A DNA stretch of 36,388 bases from Pseudomonadota bacterium (lineage in GTDB: Bacteria; Cyanobacteriota; Vampirovibrionia; Obscuribacterales; Obscuribacteraceae). Position numbers and translations under genes: made by a program. The notes beneath the pieces were generated by a model. That model had not been told where the DNA came from, searched no databases, and saw only the letters and a list, made by a program, of their open reading frames with translations. Shown in pieces: positions 1 to 7,605 of the stretch (position 1 is its first letter; the number at the start of each line of letters is the position of its first letter). The stretch spans positions 1 to 36,388 of the forward strand of contig JAJPJO010000412.1 of the NCBI GenBank assembly GCA_021324135.1, written 5' to 3'.

Positions 1-2392
1 CCCTGACCTCTTCCGGCTCGACATCCTCTGCCAGCTCCAGCTCGCCCACTTCGTCTTGACCCTCGAAATAAAGCGGCAGCGGACCAGCAAGTGAAAGCTT
101 GGGAGAGGGATTGAAGCCCTGTGTATAAGCCAACCTCAGCCCGGCGCGCCGAGCCGCCCTGATGAGCAGTTTTTGCAGATCAAGATGAGAGATGAAGCGC
201 AAATCGCCAAGTTTGGTGAAGCGAAAGCGCATGCGCTTGAGAGTTTCAGTCGGCGGCTGCTCGGGGGGCTTCTGGAAGAAAAGCGAGGGGTGCGAGTCTT
301 CATCGTTGTGCCCGGCGAGCTCTTTGACGAAGGGATTCTTTTTCATCACCTCGGGCTTAGGCGCGGCCAGTGCATGCGTGGTATCAAGTTCGGTGCAAAC
401 GCCGCAAGCGTGGCAGACATGCTCCGTGCAGTTGCCGGTTTCATCAGCGCTCATCGCCTTTTCCCATTCTTTGACGAGCCACCACTTGTGCAGTCCGATA
501 TGAACCACATCCCAGGGCTGATCCGATCCGACTTGCCTGTCGCAGCAAGCCAGATCCTCGAGCGGCGTTCCCAATTCGTTGGCGGTAGAGTGCCAGATTT
601 CGGGGTTGAAGCGATCATCCCAGGCATCAAAGACGGCGCCTTTTCGCCAGGCTCTGTAAATCAGTTCGGCCATATCTCTGCCGCCGCGCGAGATGACGGC
701 CTCAAGCAGAGTAATTTCGGCATCCGTCTTATTGAGAGTAACGTGCCGTAAGCCGGACTCTTTCAAGGCTCGCTGCAGAACCTGATGCTTGCGCTTGGTC
801 TCCTCACGGCTCACTTGCGCGAACCATTGGAAGGGCGTGAATGGCTTGGGAACGAAATTCGAAATCGTGCAGGTAAATTCGATCGTCTTCTTATACTTTT
901 GCGGATCGTTTTTTTGCACCACCCGGCAGCGCGCACTCGCTTCCTTGAGAATCTGAATTATGCCCTCCAGATCCTCGTCTCTCTCGGTCGGCAGGCAGCA
1001 CATAAAATACAGCTTGACGGAAGCCCAACCTGATGTGTAAGCCGACTCGATTGCCGAAATTATTTGCTCATGACTCAAGCCTTTGTTGATCACTTTGCGC
1101 AAGCGCTCGGTGCCGGCCTCCGGTGCTAATGTGATACCACTCTTGCGCACCGTCTTCAGCTCCTCGGCAATATCCATATTCATCCGATCGGCGCGCTGGC
1201 TCGGAAAGGAAAGAGAGGAACGATTTTCGCTGTGCTCGCGATTGAGCGCCCGCACCGTGTCGTAGAGGCTGGTATAGTCGCTGACGCACAGCGACAAAAG
1301 CGAATATTCATCATGGCCGCTCTTATCGAGGCCCGCTTTGGAGAGCCGCACGATATCCTGAGCCGAGCGCTCGCGCACCGGCAGGAATGTATAGCCGGGC
1401 TGGCAGAAACGACAGCCGCGGTCGCAGCCGCGCCGGACCTCGAGCACCTCGCGATCGTGGACGAGAGCCAGATAAGGAACGAGCGTACCGGAGGGTTGAT
1501 TGTCGTCATTGAGCGAACATACCTGGCGCAGCACTCGCTCGGGAATAAACTCCGACTCCGATCCAGCATCGGCTTGATTGTCTGCTTGCATTACCGGCGC
1601 AAGCTCGAGATTAGCTTCCACGGCGATGAGCAAAGCATCATCCCCGGTATCACCCAGGTAATCGAGCAACTCGGCTTTGCTGAGTCGTTCAGCAACCGGC
1701 CGGCCGTCTTTCACTCTATAAAGGGACGGTACATAAACGCCGGGCACCGAGATTGCCAGAGCGAGCAGAATGCGCTTCTTGAGCTTCAATAATTGCTCGG
1801 CGCTCAATTGATCTTGATTGGCTACGGGCTTTTTGAACTTATCTATTATTGTCATTACGGCAGGGACGCTGCTTTCACCATCGCCGATAATGAAGAAATC
1901 CATGAAACGTGCCATCGGCTCAGGGTTGACGGCAGAGGGCCCGCCGCCGAAAACAAGCGGAAAGATGCTTGTGCGCTGGTTCGCTTCGACAGGCAGTCCA
2001 GCCAAATCGAGCATGTTCAGAACATTTGTATAAGTCAACTCGTACTGAAGTGAAAACCCGAGCAAATCAAAATCAGCCAGGGGGCGACGCGACTCCAGCG
2101 CCCATAGAGGGATCTGCCGCTGGCGCAAGAGATTTTCCATGTCCGACATGGGCGCATACGCACGATCGGCCATAAACCCATCAGTGCCGTTGACGATCTT
2201 ATAGAGAATCTTCAATCCGAAGTTGGACATTCCCAATTCGTATGTATCGGGAAATGCCAGTGCCATTCTGACGCGCGCCTTGTCGAAGGGCTTTCTGGCT
2301 GCGCCCCATTCGTTGCCGACATACTGACCGGGCTTAAACACCCGCTCCAGTAAATCTTCTGTCAATGTCTTTGAGAATTCGTTGATGTTCAC
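1..2392 (-). CDS. B12-binding-type radical SAM protein fused to DUF2344 domain (3' end cut by window)
   Basis: About 797 residues are visible and the gene runs off the left edge. The reading frame is open from a GTG at 2392; I see no better in-frame start and only a weak ribosome binding site, so the start is uncertain. The N-terminal third has a B12-binding-like region (PDTYELGMSN, then a GGGPSAVNPEP loop). The radical SAM cluster motif CDRGCRFC (CxxxCxxC) lies near residues 320-327. From about residue 715 a DUF2344/TIGR03936-type domain begins (KRMRFRFTKLGDLRFISHLD). This order matches the TIGR03960-like proteins fused to the 'radical SAM-linked' domain known in Cyanobacteria and many anaerobes. 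Their substrate is not established as far as I know, so I give no reaction. A cysteine-rich stretch (CTEHVCHACGVC) near residue 655 could hold a second cluster or zinc. No partner gene is visible. Confidence 0.88.
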   Translation of the reverse strand, partial: MNINEFSKTLTEDLLERVFKPGQYVGNEWGAARKPFDKARVRMALAFPDTYELGMSNFGLKILYKIVNGTDGFMADRAYAPMSDMENLLRQRQIPLWALESRRPLADFDLLGFSLQYELTYTNVLNMLDLAGLPVEANQRTSIFPLVFGGGPSAVNPEPMARFMDFFIIGDGESSVPAVMTIIDKFKKPVANQDQLSAEQLLKLKKRILLALAISVPGVYVPSLYRVKDGRPVAERLSKAELLDYLGDTGDDALLIAVEANLELAPVMQADNQADAGSESEFIPERVLRQVCSLNDDNQPSGTLVPYLALVHDREVLEVRRGCDRGCRFCQPGYTFLPVRERSAQDIVRLSKAGLDKSGHDEYSLLSLCVSDYTSLYDTVRALNREHSENRSSLSFPSQRADRMNMDIAEELKTVRKSGITLAPEAGTERLRKVINKGLSHEQIISAIESAYTSGWASVKLYFMCCLPTERDEDLEGIIQILKEASARCRVVQKNDPQKYKKTIEFTCTISNFVPKPFTPFQWFAQVSREETKRKHQVLQRALKESGLRHVTLNKTDAEITLLEAVISRGGRDMAELIYRAWRKGAVFDAWDDRFNPEIWHSTANELGTPLEDLACCDRQVGSDQPWDVVHIGLHKWWLVKEWEKAMSADETGNCTEHVCHACGVCTELDTTHALAAPKPEVMKKNPFVKELAGHNDEDSHPSLFFQKPPEQPPTETLKRMRFRFTKLGDLRFISHLDLQKLLIRAARRAGLRLAYTQGFNPSPKLSLAGPLPLYFEGQDEVGELELAEDVEPEEVR

Positions 2393-2857
2393 TTTTCTCG
2401 ACTGCCTGCAAAAGCCATTAGCCGCCTTTGATGCAGATTCGTTATTTGAGCCGCCGCCAGCGACGGCAGATAAAATCCGTTGTGCAAGAGAACCGGCGCA
2501 CTTGCTTCACCAGGCTAGAGCAAGCTTATGAAGCTTCGCCTTAGAGCGTGTAATCTCCCAGGGTGTCTCCGGGGATCCCCGCCTTCCTAAGCGATGCTTA
2601 AGGAGGCACGTGAGAGGAATTGAAATTTGACTACAGCTTTCTTGAGCCTAGCTGGTACTCAAGTGACTCTAATTATAACGCTTTATAATCTAATGATCGT
2701 AAATTGGCTAAGTTTAATTTCTTTATCCGCCAAATTGGGCTGGGTGCACCGTTTCAATCGTCAATTATTTTAAAGATTGGGCTTGCCAATGCGCCGCCGG
2801 GCACTTGACGACCATGATATAGTCGCAAATATAGGCTCTGATTAAGGACTAGACTGC
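2393..2857. other. Divergent intergenic region with hairpins and promoter-like sequence
   Basis: This 465-base region separates the minus-strand radical SAM gene from the plus-strand gene at 2858. It holds three dyads in a row: AAGCTT-ATG-AAGCTT at 2522-2536, CGGGGATCCCCG at 2570-2581, and a 12-pair hairpin with one mismatch at 2581-2607. Further on, CTTGAG and CTCAAG (2641-2646 and 2658-2663) form an inverted repeat just before the AT-rich TATAAC/TATAAT-like stretch at 2674-2689. I looked for SRP RNA, RNase P RNA, tmRNA and common riboswitch cores and saw none. I see no convincing open reading frame. Confidence 0.5.
2641..2689 (+). promoter_or_regulatory. Promoter-like region with inverted repeat
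   Basis: The exact inverted repeat CTTGAG-N11-CTCAAG overlaps the place of a -35 element. Two -10-like hexamers, TATAAC and TATAAT, follow at 2674-2689. It lies about 170 bases before the plus-strand gene at 2858, which would give that gene a long leader. This is inference from sequence pattern only. Confidence 0.3.
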
Positions 2858-3307
2858 GTGATTCTGGAGGCGTTCTCGAAGTATTTACATGAAGCCGATC
2901 CGTCATTGCCATCGACGGATGTTTTGGCGCGCTGGTTGTGGGAAAAGCTGAGCATGCCGCCTGTGAGCAATGTCGATCAGGTGATTCACTGCGAAATCAC
3001 CATCTGTAGAGCCAGTGCCGCAGAAAAAAACAGCCAGAATGGTTGCCAGTTACTCATTCCCAAGTTCGAGACCGACATTCGCTGCACTGATGAGCGCCGT
3101 CGCGCTCGCCCTTATCGCCCCGAAGAGAATGACCGCGATGTCGTCTACGTCTTTAGAGGCACTTCCAAATCTGGCGAGCGGCTGCTGAACAGCCTGAGAG
3201 AATATTGCCTGAGTTACGAACATCAGAAATGGGCCCGCTGGATCCATAATCTCAAAGCCAGCGATTTTGCAGTTAAGGACTTGCGCTCCGACGATAAAAT
3301 CGAGTAA
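2858..3307 (+). CDS. Hypothetical protein, 149 aa
   Basis: I do not recognise this protein. It starts at a GTG with AAGGA about ten bases upstream, which supports the start. It has no signal peptide or membrane segment. It is rich in charged residues, with an Arg-rich stretch (ERRRARPYRPEEN) near residue 80, a β-like segment (DVVYVFRG) near residue 95, then a helical segment rich in Trp and Tyr (CLSYEHQKWARWIHNLKASD). Four to five cysteines are scattered without a metal-binding pattern. The next gene on the same strand starts 80 bases downstream, so they may share a transcript. A small soluble cytoplasmic protein is the most that can be said. Confidence 0.6.
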   Translation: MILEAFSKYLHEADPSLPSTDVLARWLWEKLSMPPVSNVDQVIHCEITICRASAAEKNSQNGCQLLIPKFETDIRCTDERRRARPYRPEENDRDVVYVFRGTSKSGERLLNSLREYCLSYEHQKWARWIHNLKASDFAVKDLRSDDKIE

Positions 3308-3387
3308 AAACTGCTCACACCTGATCTTACGGAACCTATTGCCAGTGGATGCTGTCGTTATTGGTAGCATTACTCAGGAATACGATT

Positions 3388-3906
3388 ATGGAAAAGCTGC
3401 CCCGGCAATCAGAAGCAAAAGCAAAGCGCGACCGCAATTGCAAGCTGCGATCCGCTCTTGTCCTGCCGATTTTGCTCATGTCATTTTGGGCGCCATCAGC
3501 GCCGGCGGCGGCGGCGGAGAACCTCACGCTTCGCAAAGGCATTTCTTTTGTCGAAGATAAAGACAGCGGCTTTCCAATCATTGCCGACAAAATCGATGAT
3601 GCCACCATAGGTAATGGCAGCCCCGCATTCATATTCTTTGCGGCATCCGGCGATCTGAACAGCAACAGGCAGGCTAAAAAAGTAGTCTCGCTCTACAATA
3701 AATACAAGAGTAAGAACATAAAGTTCATCCTCATCGATGTCGATCATCCAGCAAACGATCAGGCTAAGAGCCTGATCAAAAAACACTACAAGGGCTACAT
3801 CCCTTGCCAGGTGCTGATCGGGCGCCAGGGAAATTCGGTCTGGAGCAAGAGCGGTGAGACTTCAGAGGGCGATGTCGCTAAAGCCCTTGATGAGCAGATG
3901 AAATAG
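3388..3906 (+). CDS. Secreted thioredoxin-fold protein lacking CxxC
   Basis: I chose the ATG at 3388 (172 aa) because AGGAA lies a few bases upstream; an in-frame ATG at 3349 would add 13 residues. After a basic start (KLPRQSEAKAKRDRNCKLR) there is a hydrophobic stretch (SALVLPILLMSFW) and an Ala-rich cleavage-like region, so it is probably exported. The mature part reads like a thioredoxin fold: a strand (SPAFIFFAASGD), a helix, a strand (IKFILIDVDHP), and an IPCQVLIG segment that fits the cis-proline loop. The usual CxxC is absent: FAASGDLNSN stands in its place. One cysteine remains beside the cis-proline. It is therefore unlikely to be a normal disulfide oxidoreductase; binding or scaffold roles are possible. 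Confidence 0.7.
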   Translation: MEKLPRQSEAKAKRDRNCKLRSALVLPILLMSFWAPSAPAAAAENLTLRKGISFVEDKDSGFPIIADKIDDATIGNGSPAFIFFAASGDLNSNRQAKKVVSLYNKYKSKNIKFILIDVDHPANDQAKSLIKKHYKGYIPCQVLIGRQGNSVWSKSGETSEGDVAKALDEQMK

Positions 3907-3920
3907 ACAGGAATGGCGCG

Positions 3921-4763
3921 TCAGTTTCGCCCAAAGGCTGTCAATCGATCGGCTACGCTCTCTGGCAGAGTAATGGTGCCCATCAGTGATTGATGTTCCT
4001 GAAAGGGACCGTGGCAATCCGAGCCGCCGGTCTCGAGCATGCCAAGGCGTGCGGCCAGGTCGCTCAATGTCCGGATCTCATCGGCGCCGTGCGTGCGATG
4101 ATAGACTTCAATGCCGTCCAGGCCCTTTTCTCTCAGATCCTCGATCAGATCTATGGCGATCGAGTCCGCCCCAGGATGAGCGATGGATGCGATGCCTCCA
4201 GCGTCTTTGATTGCTTGCATTGCCTCCTCGGGAGAAACGCTCCGGCGTTGCGTAAAAAATGGTGAATGACGATCGTAGTATTTACTGTAGGCTTCGCTGA
4301 CATCGCCGGCGCCACCAGCCTCGACTATGGCCCGGGTCACGTGTATTTTGCCAATCGGGCTGCTCCGGGCCAGGTTCTGAACCAGGGTCATAGAAACATC
4401 GATGCCGCCTGCCTGCAGTTTTCCAATCATCTCCTCGACTTGCTCCAACCTCGCCTGGCGTTGCCTGGAAAAAAGCGCATGCAGAGCAGCGTTATTAACA
4501 TCAATGTAATAGCCGAGAATGTGGACGTCGCGAACCCGACCATAGCCGTCATTCCAGATTGAGTTGATTTCCACTGCCGGAATGATCGCCACCGTTTTAC
4601 TCTGAGACTGAAGAGCTTCCTGCGCCTCCGCGATACCAGATACGGTATCATGATCGGTGATGGCAATCACATCCATTCCTATCGCTGCGGCATGTGATAC
4701 CAGCGCCTGAGGCGACCAGCTGCCGTCGGAATGATTAGTATGCAAATGAAAGTCACATCGCAT
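3921..4763 (-). CDS. PHP-domain phosphoesterase (RNase AM / nucleoside bisphosphate phosphatase family)
   Basis: The protein begins with the PHP signature HLHTNHSDGSW and keeps the other metal-site motifs: ITDHDTVSG, PAVEIN, HILGYY, SIAHPG and TGGSDCHG. It matches the TrpH/YciV family, whose members dephosphorylate 3',5'-nucleoside bisphosphates or trim RNA 5' ends with a multi-metal centre; the exact substrate here is inferred. I placed the start at 4763 (280 aa) because AGAGGA lies about ten bases upstream and the HLH motif should be close to the N terminus; the frame is open up to 4826. The start overlaps the end of the YmdB-like gene by 11 bases, so the two are translationally coupled. 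Cytoplasmic. Confidence 0.85.
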   Translation of the reverse strand: MRCDFHLHTNHSDGSWSPQALVSHAAAIGMDVIAITDHDTVSGIAEAQEALQSQSKTVAIIPAVEINSIWNDGYGRVRDVHILGYYIDVNNAALHALFSRQRQARLEQVEEMIGKLQAGGIDVSMTLVQNLARSSPIGKIHVTRAIVEAGGAGDVSEAYSKYYDRHSPFFTQRRSVSPEEAMQAIKDAGGIASIAHPGADSIAIDLIEDLREKGLDGIEVYHRTHGADEIRTLSDLAARLGMLETGGSDCHGPFQEHQSLMGTITLPESVADRLTAFGRN

Positions 4764-5607
4764 CAGGTTCTGCATCCTCTGAATCAGCGCCTCCATTCTC
4801 GAGGGCGCCTTCAGCTTCCCGCACAAAGATTCTGTTTATGCTCAGAGCTTTTCCGGTTTCTCTGGAAATCTTGATCCGCACTCCGTTTAGCATCGCGGGA
4901 CCATCGGCGACATCCAGGCGGGCGGGCAGTTGCTGAATCAAGCGACGAAAGACCGATTCTTTATTCATGCCGATGACGCCATCCGCCGGACCGCAGCAAC
5001 CGACGTCGGTGATGTATGCGGTGCCTCCGGGCAAGATGCGCTCGTCTGCAGTTTGAACGTGGGTATGCGTGCCAAGCACCGCGCTTACTTTGCCGTCCAG
5101 GTACCAACCCAGAGTCACTTTCTCGGCGGTTGCCTCGGCATGCATGTCGACTATCACCGCATCCGATTGCTCGATCAGAGCGGGCAAAAGCTCATCGGCT
5201 GTATGGTAAGGCGAGCGGAGCGGTTCCATGAAGACGCGTCCCATGAGATTCAAGAAGCCCACCTTGAAGCCGTTCAAATCGTGAATGTATGTGCCTCTCC
5301 CCGGCGTTCCATCAGGATAGTTTGCCGGGCGAAGCAATTCCGGATACCTGTCTATGATTTCAAAAATTTCTTTCTTGTCAAAGGTGTGATTGCCGCCCGA
5401 GAATACGTGCACGCCAGCGGTTTTCAACTGCTTCAAAATGGGCTCGGTAATGCCGAAGCCGTGAGCAGCATTCTCAACATTAGCAACAACCAGGTCGGGC
5501 GGCTCAGGCGAAGCGAGCTCTGAGGTGACATACTTAACTACTAGTTGTCGGCCCGGCCTTCCTATAATGTCACCAAGGAAAAGCACATTAATAGAATTAT
5601 CGACCAT
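4753..5607 (-). CDS. ymdB: YmdB-family metallophosphoesterase (2',3'-cyclic nucleotide phosphodiesterase)
   Basis: The 284-residue protein has all the TIGR00282/YmdB signature blocks: FLGDIIGRPGR at the N terminus, ENAAHGFG, GGNHTFDKKE, VDMHAEATAEK and GTHTHVQTADERILPGGTAY. In the known family these form a di-metal site that hydrolyses 2',3'-cAMP, and in Bacillus the protein affects biofilm and motility choices. The frame is open to 5694, but the family starts near NVLFLGDIIG, so the ATG at 5607 is preferred. There is almost no ribosome binding site; instead a promoter-like -10 sits six bases before the ATG, so the transcript may be leaderless. An acidic tail (GGADSEDAEPDAM) overlaps the next gene. 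Confidence 0.9.
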   Translation of the reverse strand: MVDNSINVLFLGDIIGRPGRQLVVKYVTSELASPEPPDLVVANVENAAHGFGITEPILKQLKTAGVHVFSGGNHTFDKKEIFEIIDRYPELLRPANYPDGTPGRGTYIHDLNGFKVGFLNLMGRVFMEPLRSPYHTADELLPALIEQSDAVIVDMHAEATAEKVTLGWYLDGKVSAVLGTHTHVQTADERILPGGTAYITDVGCCGPADGVIGMNKESVFRRLIQQLPARLDVADGPAMLNGVRIKISRETGKALSINRIFVREAEGALENGGADSEDAEPDAM

Positions 5608-5613
5608 GTGTAG

Positions 5614-5642
5614 AGAATACCTGAAACTTGCGGCGGTGTCCC
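5614..5642 (-). promoter_or_regulatory. Putative promoter for the ymdB-PHP operon (leaderless)
   Basis: On the minus strand GGGACA (5642-5637) and TATTCT (5619-5614) are separated by 17 bases, a good sigma-70-like layout. The -10 ends six bases before the ATG at 5607, which would place transcription start at or next to the start codon. The divergent gene begins at 5644-5647, so the promoter fills the whole 36-base gap. Inferred from spacing and hexamer match. Confidence 0.4.
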
Positions 5643-5646
5643 AGTG

Positions 5647-6474
5647 ATGTTGCACCGGCTGCAAATATTGATAGAACGGCGGGGTCGCTTGCACAGCTCA
5701 GCAGCAATCATGGCTGCGGCCACTTTGCTTATCGCGTCCTCGCCGGCAAGCAGTCAGAGGCAGCAACCAGCCGGCAAAGGCAAGGGCACAGAGGAAAGCG
5801 CGCAACTTAAGACGGCAAGCGCATCCAATCAAAGCAAAAATTCAGCGCCGGCGAAAACGAAAATGCCGGCCACTCAAAGTACATCAGTGAAAAAAACTGA
5901 GATACAGGCAAAGACTCAAAAAACAGACAAGCCGGAGAAAGATTCAAAGGAAAAGGACAAGCAAGAGAAAGAGCGGCTTGAAAAGTCCGAATCGACTCAT
6001 CCGGTGCATGCCCACAAACTGGTGAAAACGGGCAAGGGAAAAGCTCTCTTCGTCCCGCCGCCGCCGCCGTCGATTCCTACATATCTTGATACTTCTTCTT
6101 TTACTAATGCTGATATCGGCCAGGTCGAGCTTTTGTCGCTTGACGATCTGAAGTTTCAAATGAAAAACCTCGAGAAGAAGGTCGAAGGCGCCAAGCAAGA
6201 TCAGAAGGACCAGGAAGAGAACCTGGCCGACCTGAGGCAAAAATCCGAGCGTTTCGATTCCCTGTACAACGAAGGGGTGGTCAGCAAAAAAGAGCTCGAG
6301 GACTGCAAACGCGACGCGCTTCGTGCCGAGCGCGATCTGGAGCAGAGCAAGATTACCCTCAGCGAGTACGAACGAGTCCTCACCAGGGTGAAAGAGCGTA
6401 TAGCCTCTCTGGAATCGGCCAAAAAGCCCAGGCTAAGCAAAGCGGAAAAGAAGACCGTCAAGAAAAAACGCTAG
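5647..6474 (+). CDS. Secreted lysine-rich coiled-coil protein with membrane-fusion-protein-like hairpin
   Basis: About 275 residues; GTG at 5644 and ATG at 5647 are both possible starts. A hydrophobic segment near residues 18-32 (SSAAIMAAATLLIASSPAS) looks like a signal peptide. Residues about 35-115 are low complexity, rich in Lys, Gln, Ser and Thr (KEKDKQEKERLEK). A proline run (FVPPPPPSIPTY) follows. The C-terminal half is a coiled coil; RFDSLYNEGVVSKKELEDCK strongly resembles the α-hairpin of HlyD/RND membrane fusion proteins, but the lipoyl and β-barrel domains of that family are missing. The C terminus is very basic (KAEKKTVKKKR). No efflux pump gene is adjacent, so a structural envelope role is more likely than transport; function is unknown. 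Confidence 0.7.
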   Translation: MLHRLQILIERRGRLHSSAAIMAAATLLIASSPASSQRQQPAGKGKGTEESAQLKTASASNQSKNSAPAKTKMPATQSTSVKKTEIQAKTQKTDKPEKDSKEKDKQEKERLEKSESTHPVHAHKLVKTGKGKALFVPPPPPSIPTYLDTSSFTNADIGQVELLSLDDLKFQMKNLEKKVEGAKQDQKDQEENLADLRQKSERFDSLYNEGVVSKKELEDCKRDALRAERDLEQSKITLSEYERVLTRVKERIASLESAKKPRLSKAEKKTVKKKR

Positions 6475-6734
6475 GCACAGCACCCTGACGGCATATAGCC
6501 CTGCAGCCGAGATTGCTCCATCGCCTAATTCAAAGAGCAGCAAGAGTTTGCGGCTCAGCAGGCTGATACTACATTCAGTGGCATGAATGATCGCGGAAGA
6601 CAATTAATCGAATTTAATACATTAACGGAACCCTAGAATCGATCGGATATACACAAGCTGTGTGGAATCTCAGATGCAATTGTCGGCTACCCCTAATTTC
6701 GATCGCGAGTATCCATCCCCAAGGGCGAAAAAAA

Positions 6735-6778
6735 CGGATCGGGCTGAATCCGAAGAGTTTACCTCTTAGCCCGGTCCG
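6735..6778 (+). other. Stable hairpin in the Hsp20 leader region
   Basis: CGGATCGGGCT (6735-6745) pairs with AGCCCGGTCCG (6768-6778) over 11 base pairs with one G-U, enclosing a second stem AGAG/CTCT. There is no T run after it, so it is not a standard terminator. It lies 180 bases before the Hsp20 start. Confidence 0.45.
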
Positions 6779-6941
6779 GGGTTCACAAGGGGAAACCAAA
6801 ACGGATCGTGAAAAACAACTTTCCTAGCTGATTTTGCGTTAACATTTTCAGCAACGAAGTGACCGCATCGCCAAGAGAACGGCACCAAAACTCAGTTTTG
6901 GCGCGGCTCGTTGCTGCGTGCGCTTGTCGTAACAACAAAAC

Positions 6942-6957
6942 AAGGAGGAGAAATCCT
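6942..6957 (+). promoter_or_regulatory. Ribosome binding site partly sequestered in a GAAA-loop hairpin
   Basis: AAGGAGG precedes the ATG at 6958. The bases AGGA (6946-6949), GAAA (6950-6953) and UCCU (6954-6957) can form a four-pair stem closed by a GNRA tetraloop, directly next to the start codon. Such a weak stem over the ribosome binding site is the kind of element that could melt with heat. Thermosensing is inference. Confidence 0.4.
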
Positions 6958-7512
6958 ATGCTAGTAAGAACCCAAAGAGAGTACAACCTTCACAACCGAA
7001 GAGAAAGACTCCACCGTGGTTTCCAAAGTTACGAATCCCAAAACCGCTACTCGCCTAACCACAGACTGGGCATGGAAATGAGCACCTGGGGCTGGATGAA
7101 CGAGCAATTCGCCTCGTACAGCACCCCTGAAACCGACATTCTCGAACTCGACGATCGCTTCATTCTCGAAGTTTCGCTTCCTGGCGTAGTCCTTGATGAT
7201 GTTGAGCTCAAAGTAGAAGAGAATTTCTTGACCATCGTAGCGAAGCGCACTCCCAATATGTTCGAAGAGAGAGCAAGCTATCTGAGAAAAGAGCTTCCCT
7301 GCCACTTCTCGATTCGTGAATTCGAATTCGAAGATGAAATTTGCGCAGAAGAAATCGAAGCTCGCCTCGAGCGCGGTATTCTCTTCGTCAGCGTTCCGAA
7401 GTACGAAGCTGCTATCAGAATCCCGGTCTCGGCCGGCAGCATCGAGCAGCACCTCTCGGAAGGCACCACTCGCGTTTCGAAGAGCGAAGGCCGCAAGGTC
7501 ACAGTCAAGTAA
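6958..7512 (+). CDS. Hsp20/α-crystallin small heat shock protein
   Basis: A 184-residue ATP-independent holdase chaperone of the small heat shock family. The α-crystallin domain spans about residues 55-150: it opens with ETDILELDDRFILEVSLPGV and ends with the family motif RGILFVSVPK. A C-terminal I-x-I motif (IRIPV), used for oligomer assembly, follows. The N-terminal 45 residues are basic and rich in Arg, Asn and Gln, as expected for a variable substrate-binding arm. The ATG at 6958 is preferred over the longer open frame from 6859 because AAGGAGG is placed correctly before it. The gene stands alone with its own terminator and a long, structured leader, suggesting heat- or stress-dependent expression. 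Confidence 0.93.
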   Translation: MLVRTQREYNLHNRRERLHRGFQSYESQNRYSPNHRLGMEMSTWGWMNEQFASYSTPETDILELDDRFILEVSLPGVVLDDVELKVEENFLTIVAKRTPNMFEERASYLRKELPCHFSIREFEFEDEICAEEIEARLERGILFVSVPKYEAAIRIPVSAGSIEQHLSEGTTRVSKSEGRKVTVK

Positions 7513-7544
7513 GAACGCCTATCAAAAGTCGCCTGAAGACTGCC

Positions 7545-7580
7545 GAAGGGAGCCGTTACCGGCTCCCTTCCTTTTAATTT
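7545..7580 (+). terminator. Rho-independent terminator after hsp20
   Basis: A perfect 11-pair stem, GAAGGGAGCCG (7545-7555) with CGGCTCCCTTC (7560-7570), has a TTAC loop and is followed by CTTTTAATTT. It sits 32 bases after the hsp20 stop. Confidence 0.93.
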
Positions 7581-7605
7581 GCTAACCGACCCCGCCTTAT
7601 CAATC

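Larger units (their letters stand above)
6475..6957 (+). promoter_or_regulatory. Long structured leader/intergenic region before Hsp20
   Basis: No gene is seen in these 480 bases. Features on the plus strand: a repeat of AAAACGGATCG at 6731-6741 and 6798-6808; a long hairpin at 6735-6778 with an 11-pair outer stem and an inner AGAG/CTCT stem; a perfect dyad CCAAAACT-C-AGTTTTGG at 6885-6901; and a strong AAGGAGG ribosome binding site at 6943-6948 partly locked in a short hairpin. No CIRCE element (TTAGCACTC dyad) is present. The set suggests RNA-level control of the small heat shock gene, by inference. Confidence 0.45.

Noticed and set aside
173..751. Plus-strand open frames across 173-2175
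   Set aside because: They lie opposite a long minus-strand frame that gives a continuous radical SAM protein with clear motifs; they are shadows.
2522..2607. SRP RNA, RNase P RNA, tmRNA or 6S RNA in the hairpin-rich gap
   Set aside because: None of their conserved core sequences is present on either strand; kept only as unexplained structure.
6735..6778. Rho-independent terminator before hsp20
   Set aside because: The stem is strong but no T run follows on either strand.
6841..6957. CIRCE operator of HrcA before hsp20
   Set aside because: The TTAGCACTC-N9-GAGTGCTAA dyad is absent.
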